10,846 bases of DNA, from NCBI GenBank assembly GCA_964510785.1, contig CAZECM010000100.1, forward strand, positions 1 to 10,846, in the 5' to 3' direction. The notes under the pieces were generated by a model that worked only from the letters and a program-made list of their open reading frames with translations, was not told the origin of the DNA and ran no database searches. The number at the start of each line of letters is the position of its first letter. Within the stretch, counting starts at the first letter, position 1. The translations under genes and the position numbers were made by a program. Positions 6,690 through 10,846 of this stretch are shown in pieces. The DNA comes from JAAYZM01 sp964510785. GTDB lineage: Bacteria; Actinomycetota; Actinomycetes; Actinomycetales; Cellulomonadaceae.

Positions 6690-7460
6690 ATGGCCAGCGT
6701 GTTCGTGACCGGATCGAGCGACGGCATCGGCCTGGAGTCGGTCCGTCAGCTCCTCGCCCAGGGGCACCGGGTCGTCGGGCACGCACGGAACCCGGAGCGC
6801 GCCGATGACCTGCGTACGGCCGCACCCGGGGTGGCGGCCGTCGTCGTCGGCGACCTGACCTCCCTCGCCGAGACGAAGGCCCTCGCCGCGGCCGCCGACG
6901 CCGCGGGTCCCTTCGACGCCGTGATCCACAACGCCGGGGTGGGTGGTGGCGGGGCGCGGCGGGAGACGACCGACGGGCTCGAGCGCATCTTCCAGGTCAA
7001 CGTCGTCGGGCCGTACGTCCTCACGGCGCTCATGGCGCGACCGGCGCGGCTCGTCTACCTCACCTCGGGCCTCGAGGCCGACGGGCGGCTCGCGCTCGAC
7101 GACCTGCAGTGGACCTCCCGCGAGTGGCAGGGCATGCAGGCCTACTCCGACTCCAAGCTCCACGACGTGCTGCTCGCGTTCGCGGTCGCACGGCTGTGGC
7201 CCGGCACCCTGTCGACCACCGTGGACCCGGGCTGGATCAAGACGCGGCTCGGCGGCCCGAACGCGTGGGACGAGGTGTCCGACGGCGCAGCGACGCAGGT
7301 CTGGCTCGCCGTGTCCGAGGACGACGGCGCCCGCGTGACCGGTGAGTACCTCAAGCGGTTCGAGGTCCAGACCCCCAACCCGGTGGCCCGCGACGAGGCG
7401 GCGCAAGAGACGCTGCTCTCGGCGTTGGCGGAGCTCACCGGAGTGCCGCTCCCGAGGTAG
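6690..7460 (+). CDS. Short-chain dehydrogenase/reductase (SDR)
   Basis: This is a 256-residue NAD(P)-dependent oxidoreductase of the SDR superfamily. It has the cofactor motif TGSSDGIG (residues 7-14), HARNPER after the second beta strand (its Arg residues suggest NADP preference), NAG at about 83-85, NVVGPY, and a catalytic set Ser126 (YLTSG), Tyr152 and Lys156 (YSDSK). The Ser-Tyr gap of 26 residues resembles retinol-dehydrogenase-like SDRs rather than classical ones (about 13). The C-terminal part PGWIKTRLGGPNA matches the usual PG motif. The ATG at 6690 follows GGGGAG by 5 nt; an upstream GTG at 6657 is disfavoured. It lies 68 nt after the glycerate kinase and could be read through from that operon or stand alone. 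Its stop codon and last residues (LPR) are encoded by the inverted repeat beginning at 7454, an odd gene end. The substrate is unknown. Confidence 0.9.
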   Translation: MASVFVTGSSDGIGLESVRQLLAQGHRVVGHARNPERADDLRTAAPGVAAVVVGDLTSLAETKALAAAADAAGPFDAVIHNAGVGGGGARRETTDGLERIFQVNVVGPYVLTALMARPARLVYLTSGLEADGRLALDDLQWTSREWQGMQAYSDSKLHDVLLAFAVARLWPGTLSTTVDPGWIKTRLGGPNAWDEVSDGAATQVWLAVSEDDGARVTGEYLKRFEVQTPNPVARDEAAQETLLSALAELTGVPLPR

Positions 7461-7520
7461 TGAAGACTCCCCCGAGGTAGTGACTGCGCCGTCACTACCT
7501 CGGGGAATCTTCACTACCTG
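7454..7520. repeat. Double inverted repeat with four GAGGTAGTGA units
   Basis: The left arm (7455-7484) and right arm (7491-7519) form a near-perfect inverted repeat around a 6-nt loop, TGCGCC. The inner 15 bp (7470-7484 with 7491-7505) is perfect; the outer part differs by one substitution and one extra C. Each arm holds two direct copies of GAGGTAGTGA about 20 nt apart, giving copies at 7454-7463, 7474-7483, and on the minus strand 7492-7501 and 7511-7519. The SDR stop TAG (7458-7460) lies inside it. The transcript could fold into a very stable hairpin and may end SDR transcription, but there is no T tract on either side. The modular structure suggests a dispersed intergenic repeat. Confidence 0.9.
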
Positions 7521-7616
7521 GGCAGATGGTGGGGGTGCGGCTCTGCCGATGCGGCCGGCCGTACGGCGTAAGATGACGAGGGTGCCGGAATCGGCCGCGA
7601 GGAGAGGAGTCGCCGC

Positions 7617-8399
7617 GTGACGACGTCGTCTACCGCGAAGACCCGCACCCCGCTGAGCCGCGAGCGCGTGTTCGCCGCCGCCGTCGAGATCGCGGACGCG
7701 GAGGGCATCGAGGCGCTCACGATGCGGGCGCTCGCCGAGCACCTCGGGGTCGAGGCGATGTCGCTGTACTACCACGTGGCAAACAAAGCAGCGCTGCTCG
7801 ACGGGGTCGCCGACGTCGTGATCGGCAAGATCCTCGCCGAGGTGCTCGCTGTGGAGGGTGGCGGGGCCGACGACGGCGGGGCGCCCGGTGACCAGGCCCC
7901 CGGCGAGCCGGTGGGGGGTGGCACGGGCGGTGCACCGTCGTCGGCCCATGCCTTCGACTGGCTCGCCGCGCTGCGCCGCCGGATCCTCACCGCGCGCGCC
8001 GTCCTGCTGCGCCACCCGTGGGCGCCAGCGCTCCTGACCCGCCCGGGCGCGTTCGGGCCCGCGGCCGTCTGCTACTTCGACGGCGTGCTCGGCATCCTGG
8101 TGCGCGGCGGCTTCTCCTACGACCTCGCCCACCACGCGCTGCACGCGCTCGGCAGCCGGGCGATCGGCTTCTCGCAAGAGCTCTTCGCACCCGACGACGC
8201 CGCCGGTGATGCGTCCGAGGAGGTGCTCGCCGAGATGGCCGAGCAGCTCCCCCACCTCATGGGCATGCTCCAGGCGATGTCCCACGACGACCCGGACTCG
8301 AACCTCGGTTGGTGCGACGACCAGGCGGAGTTCGAGTTCGGCATCGACGTGCTCCTCGACGGCCTCGAGTCCGCCCGCCGCCGCACACCCCACCCCTGA
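7617..8399 (+). CDS. TetR/AcrR-family transcriptional regulator with TetR-type C-terminal domain
   Basis: This is a 260-residue repressor-type protein. The N-terminal HTH (about residues 15-61) reads LSRERVFAAAVEIAD, LTMRALAEHLGVEAMSLYYHV and NKAALLDGVAD, the standard TetR signature. The C-terminal part resembles the tetracycline-repressor C-terminal ligand domain (PF02909), with AVLLRHPWAPALL, YFDGVLGILVRGGFS, and FEFGIDVLLDGL at the end. Residues about 81-110 form a Gly/Pro/Asp-rich stretch linking the two domains, longer and more disordered-looking than usual. The GTG start at 7617 follows GAGGAGAGGAG with about 7 nt spacing. The upstream region (7521-7616) contains TAAGAT at 7569-7574 as a possible -10 but no convincing -35. 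Its target is not evident: neither the SDR upstream nor the convergent operon downstream is clearly linked to it. Confidence 0.92.
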   Translation: MTTSSTAKTRTPLSRERVFAAAVEIADAEGIEALTMRALAEHLGVEAMSLYYHVANKAALLDGVADVVIGKILAEVLAVEGGGADDGGAPGDQAPGEPVGGGTGGAPSSAHAFDWLAALRRRILTARAVLLRHPWAPALLTRPGAFGPAAVCYFDGVLGILVRGGFSYDLAHHALHALGSRAIGFSQELFAPDDAAGDASEEVLAEMAEQLPHLMGMLQAMSHDDPDSNLGWCDDQAEFEFGIDVLLDGLESARRRTPHP

Positions 8400-8432
8400 C
8401 CCCCCGCACGACCACCGCCCCCACCTCCCCGA

Positions 8433-8566
8433 CCACCCCTGAGCCGTCCGCGCACTCCTTGGTGCCAGAGTGACGAGGGTGGCTGGCTCTCTCGGCGTGT
8501 CGCCCGGCGTGTCGCGAGTGTTATGTCATCTGAGTACCACGGAGTGCGCGGACGGCTCAACGGTGG
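8433..8566. repeat. Long imperfect palindrome in convergent intergenic region
   Basis: The core arms TGAGCCGTCCGCGCACTCC (8440-8458) and its exact reverse complement (8541-8559) are 19 bp and perfect. Pairing extends outward through CCACC (8433-8437) with GGTGG (8562-8566) after two mismatches. It extends inward, with small mismatches and indels, to about 8474 and 8525. The central region holds a direct repeat, GGCGTGTCGC at 8494-8503 and 8506-8515. It occupies most of the 211-nt gap between the convergent TetR and nitroreductase genes (8400-8610), where nothing else is visible. It could act as a bidirectional terminator or structured RNA, or be a small non-autonomous mobile element with terminal inverted repeats. 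Confidence 0.85.
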
Positions 8567-8610
8567 GCGAGCTTCCGCAGTCGGGGCGGGGCGGGCGGGG
8601 GCGCTGCTGG

Positions 8611-8991
8611 CTATGGGGCGGCGGGACGGAGCTCGAGGACGAGGCACTCGGTGATCCCTAGGAGGCGTTCGGTGCGGCCGCGCGGGGCGTCGACGGCGCC
8701 CAAGGCCCCGAGCTCGGTGAGCGGGCGGATGCGCGGGTGAGTCAGCGCGACCTCCTGCCCGTCGATCTCGAGCACGCACTCCCCCGCCGCGAGCACGTTG
8801 CGCAGCCACTCGGTGCGCCGCCCGTACACGAGCACGATCGCGTAGCCGTCCGGGAGTCGCACCGCCCCGACGGGGGTGCGGTACTCCTGCCCCGAGACGC
8901 GGCCGACATGACGCAGCACGGGCCACCGCCCCCGTTCGAGCTCGTGCCGGTTGAGCACCTGGCGGTTGAGACGAGCGACCCAGAGCGGCAT
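8611..8991 (-). CDS. Nitroreductase/deazaflavin-dependent oxidoreductase family protein (Ddn-like)
   Basis: This is a 126-residue split-barrel protein of the F420-dependent nitroreductase/quinone reductase family (PF04075, DUF385), the family of M. tuberculosis Ddn. These reduce quinones or nitro-compounds with F420H2. Visible family features are VARLNRQVLN at the N-terminus, HVGRVSGQEYRTPVG (about residues 28-42, the GRxSG-R-TP phosphate-contact region), and YGRRTEWLRNVLAAG (about 56-70). The ATG at 8991 overlaps the upstream TGA as TGATG. In-frame GTG codons at 8994 and 8997 are also possible, the latter better spaced from an AAGGGGG stretch. It is the last gene of the minus-strand operon. 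Use of F420 is typical of actinobacteria but is inferred from the family. Confidence 0.85.
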   Translation of the reverse strand: MPLWVARLNRQVLNRHELERGRWPVLRHVGRVSGQEYRTPVGAVRLPDGYAIVLVYGRRTEWLRNVLAAGECVLEIDGQEVALTHPRIRPLTELGALGAVDAPRGRTERLLGITECLVLELRPAAP

Positions 8992-9977
8992 CACCACGAG
9001 CGGGCCCCCTTGCCGAGCAGCACGACCTTGCCGCCGACGGCCCGCCGCTCGCGCACGTACGCGAGGGCGTCGCGTGCCTCGGCGAGCGCGAAGGTGCGGT
9101 CGGTGACGGTGCGCAGCGCGCCGCTCGCGAGCAGGGCGCCGAGCGTGTCGAGGTCCCGCCGGCGGCTCGGCTCCCAGCCGAACACGCCGATGCGGCGCCG
9201 CCCTCCCGTCACCGGTCCCAGCAGTGCGGCTGCGGCGAACCCACGCACGTCGCGGGCGATGAGCGTGTACCGCCCGCGGGGCGCGAGGATGCGGCGGAAG
9301 GCGAGGAAGTGACGGCTGGCGGCGATGTCGACGACGACGTCGAACCGCTCGGCGCCGCGCGTCACGTCAGACCGGGTGTGGTCCACCGTGCGATCGGCGC
9401 CTGCGGCCCGCATGAGTCCTGCGCGGGCGCCGTCGTCGATGGCGGTGACCTCGGCGCCGAAGTGCTTGGCGAGCTGGATCGCAAAGGGACCCACGCACCC
9501 ACCTCCTCCGTTGACGAGCACGCGGGAACCCGAGCGCACGCCGCCGCCGGCCGTGAGTGCCTGCAGAGCGAGCACCCCCGAGTGCGGCACGCCCGCGGCC
9601 GCTTCGAACGGCACGCCGTCCGGTAACCGTGCGAACGCCGCTGACGGTGCGCACACGAACGGCGCGAAGGCTCCCGCCCCCCGGGAGAAGAGGTCTGCCC
9701 AGACCCGGTCACCGGGCCGCAGCGAGGGCGCACCCGGACCCACGGCTTGGACCACGCCCGCGACGTCGAACCCGGGGATGCGGTTGCGCGGCGCACGCAA
9801 CCCCGTGCCGATCCGGCTGAGCCACGGCCGGCCCTCGAGGTGCTCGAGGTCGGCGGTGTTGACCGAGGACGCGACGACTCGGACGAGCACCTCGCCCGGC
9901 CCGGGCTCTGGCACCGCGACCGTCTCCCGCCGTAGCACCTCGAGCCCGCCGTAGGAGTCCCTCGCCCACCGTTCCAT
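8991..9977 (-). CDS. MDR-family NAD(P)-dependent alcohol dehydrogenase/quinone oxidoreductase
   Basis: This is a 328-residue medium-chain dehydrogenase/reductase. The N-terminal GroES-like domain reads YGGLEVLRRETVAVPEPGPGEVLVRVVASSVNTAD and IPGFDVAGVVQAVG...LRPGDRV. The Rossmann domain has NGGGGCVGPFAIQLAKHFGAEV (about residues 156-177; AxGxVG-type motif), then GADRTVDHT and FDVVVDIAAS. The Cys/His zinc ligands of classical alcohol dehydrogenases are not seen, so the zinc-independent quinone oxidoreductase branch fits better. The ATG at 9977 has GGAG 9 nt upstream and gives the family N-terminus. A GTG at 10022 overlapping the upstream stop (GTGA) would add 15 residues. It lies between the membrane protein and the nitroreductase, both tightly spaced, consistent with a redox or detoxification operon. 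The substrate is unknown. Confidence 0.9.
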   Translation of the reverse strand: MERWARDSYGGLEVLRRETVAVPEPGPGEVLVRVVASSVNTADLEHLEGRPWLSRIGTGLRAPRNRIPGFDVAGVVQAVGPGAPSLRPGDRVWADLFSRGAGAFAPFVCAPSAAFARLPDGVPFEAAAGVPHSGVLALQALTAGGGVRSGSRVLVNGGGGCVGPFAIQLAKHFGAEVTAIDDGARAGLMRAAGADRTVDHTRSDVTRGAERFDVVVDIAASRHFLAFRRILAPRGRYTLIARDVRGFAAAALLGPVTGGRRRIGVFGWEPSRRRDLDTLGALLASGALRTVTDRTFALAEARDALAYVRERRAVGGKVVLLGKGARSW

Positions 9978-10018
9978 CGTCGGCCGCTCCACGGTCGAGG
10001 GCCGATGCGCGCCCGCAC

Positions 10019-10723
10019 TCACGCCGCGACCGCCTCGCGCTCCAGGGGAACCACGGCGGAGCCGCGCCGCGCCCCGCGCACGAGCAGGTAGGCGATCATC
10101 CAGAACTCGCCGACGGTCGCGGGCAGGCTCAGCCCGAGCGCGACGGCATCGGGCGCACCCGGGAGGAGCACGGGCACGAACGCGGACAGCACGTAGCCGA
10201 CGCCGCCCACCACGAGGATCCGGCCCAGCAGCCGTGGCATCCAGCCCGAGGCCACGACGAGATAGCCCATCGGGACGAGCCACAGCCCGAAGAAGAGGTT
10301 GCCACCGGCCCAGAACGCCTCGCTCAGCACGTACAGCAGGTGCGCAGCGCCCGCGGGGTCCGCGACGAGCCCGGGTTCGGTCGCGACGCGCAGCGCACCG
10401 GCGAGCATCGCCGAGCTGCCGAGGATCGCGACGGCGTTGACGAGGCCGAACGCGGCGAGAACGCCCGCCGCGGTGGAGCTCACCGAGCGGAAGAGCCGGT
10501 AGAACGCGACGGCGACGAGCGCCTGGGTGAGCACGATGCCGAGCTCGAGCGCGACGCCCCAGCGGGCGAGCCCGGCGTTCTCGACGAGGTTGACGAGCGT
10601 GGCCGCCGGGTCGCCCGCCGCGAAGAGCCGTGGGCGGATCAGCAGGAAGCCGAGCATCCCGGTGATCGCGAGTGCGAGGTAGGCGAGGCCCGTGGTGCGG
10701 GCATCCCTTCTGAGCTGGTCCAT
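10019..10723 (-). CDS. DUF4386-family integral membrane protein
   Basis: This 234-residue hydrophobic protein fits DUF4386 (PF14329), a family of about 230-residue polytopic membrane proteins of unknown function. Roughly six membrane segments can be seen, near residues 10-30, 57-76, 86-110, 133-155, 165-188 and 198-218. The N-terminus DQLRRDARTTGLAYLALAITGMLGFLLI (basic, then first helix), YRLFRSVSSTAAGVLAAFGLVNA and FFGLWLVPMGYLVVASGWMPRLLG are the family's characteristic regions. The ATG at 10723 has GAAGGG 8 nt upstream. An in-frame ATG at 10795 would add a 24-residue Arg-rich leader and, being about 8 nt from the -10, could be read as a nearly leaderless start; the shorter form fits the family better. 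First gene of the minus-strand operon, under the promoter/operator at the right edge. Confidence 0.85.
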   Translation of the reverse strand: MDQLRRDARTTGLAYLALAITGMLGFLLIRPRLFAAGDPAATLVNLVENAGLARWGVALELGIVLTQALVAVAFYRLFRSVSSTAAGVLAAFGLVNAVAILGSSAMLAGALRVATEPGLVADPAGAAHLLYVLSEAFWAGGNLFFGLWLVPMGYLVVASGWMPRLLGRILVVGGVGYVLSAFVPVLLPGAPDAVALGLSLPATVGEFWMIAYLLVRGARRGSAVVPLEREAVAA

Positions 10724-10777
10724 GCGTGAGGCCCTTCGTCGCGGGTGCCGCGTGGCCACAGCCGGCCGCAGCAGCAC

Positions 10778-10806
10778 CCTTACCTTGTAAGTCATACAAC
10801 GTAAGG
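10778..10806. promoter_or_regulatory. 29-bp palindromic operator (TetR/MarR style) of the DUF4386 operon
   Basis: Arms 10778-10789 (CCTTACCTTGTA) and 10795-10806 (TACAACGTAAGG) pair at 11 of 12 positions around a 5-bp centre. Within it CTTACCTTGTAAG (10779-10791) is itself a perfect 5+3+5 palindrome, and a partial second copy lies on the other side, so two dimers might bind. It overlaps the end of the -10 and the predicted start site of the minus-strand promoter, a repressor position. The regulator may be encoded just off the right edge. Confidence 0.8.
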
Positions 10807-10832
10807 TTAGGGCGACCCAGCGCTCGCGTCAA
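10804..10832 (-). promoter_or_regulatory. Promoter of the DUF4386-MDR-nitroreductase operon
   Basis: On the minus strand TTGACG (complement of 10827-10832) and TAACCT (complement of 10804-10809) are exactly 17 bp apart, a strong vegetative-type promoter for a GC-rich genome. The predicted start at about 10797 lies inside the palindromic operator and leaves a leader of about 75 nt before the ATG at 10723. Confidence 0.75.
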
Positions 10833-10846
10833 CGCCGAGTTCGTGA

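Noticed and set aside
7454..7520. Repeats considered as a CRISPR array
   Set aside because: The units are too short, inverted as well as direct, and have no spacers of regular unique sequence.
7573..7620. 15-codon frame starting ATG ACG AGG just before the TetR gene and ending in a GTGA overlap
   Set aside because: Could be a leader peptide, but there is no ribosome-binding site and its ATG overlaps the candidate -10; too little support.
7617..8399. TetR protein as the regulator that binds the operator at 10778-10806
   Set aside because: It is over 2 kb away, convergent to that operon, and its own upstream region lacks a matching palindrome; a regulator beyond the right edge is at least as likely.
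8470..8661. 63-codon plus-strand open frame in the convergent gap
   Set aside because: It crosses the palindrome and runs into the end of the nitroreductase gene, has no ribosome-binding site and no family resemblance.

Overview
The window is very GC-rich, uses G/C-ending codons throughout, has many GTG starts and has several 4-nt GTGA gene overlaps. Its best matches are to actinobacterial protein families (F420/deazaflavin-type nitroreductase, DUF4386, DUF993). This points to a high-GC actinobacterium, probably of the order Micrococcales; the genus cannot be fixed from sequence alone. The left part contains a 10-N scaffold gap inside a core gene.

Layout. (1) 1-906, minus strand: the start and middle of sucC (succinyl-CoA ligase beta subunit). 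It runs off the left edge and is interrupted by the N run; the bases hidden by the gap can be estimated at about 95. (2) 907-1104: divergent intergenic region with a 20-bp palindrome placed over a plausible sucC promoter. (3) 1105-6621, plus strand: a LacI-family regulator, then a good sigma70-type promoter with a LacI-type operator at its predicted start site, then a Gfo/Idh/MocA dehydrogenase, a DUF993 (DapA-like TIM barrel) protein, a sugar phosphate isomerase/epimerase-type TIM barrel and a type-1 glycerate kinase. The first three enzymes overlap by GTGA and are probably translationally coupled. (4) 6690-7460: an SDR oxidoreductase whose stop codon lies inside a striking 65-bp double inverted repeat. 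(5) 7617-8399: a TetR-family regulator with an unusual Gly/Pro linker. (6) 8400-8610: convergent intergenic region dominated by a roughly 130-bp imperfect palindrome. (7) 8611-10723, minus strand: a three-gene operon (DUF4386 membrane protein, MDR-type quinone/zinc-less alcohol dehydrogenase, deazaflavin-type nitroreductase) driven by a well-formed promoter covered by a 29-bp TetR/MarR-style operator at the right edge.

How the genes may work together. The plus-strand operon looks like a catabolic pathway for an unidentified sugar, polyol or sugar acid. The steps would be oxidation by Gfo/Idh, rearrangement or elimination by the epimerase-like barrel, carbon-carbon chemistry by the lysine-bearing DUF993 protein, and entry into glycolysis through glycerate kinase, with local LacI control. 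There is no transporter or hydrolase in the window to identify the substrate. The minus-strand operon looks like an inducible redox/detoxification unit. The most novel content is the DUF993-containing pathway and the two structured intergenic repeats.
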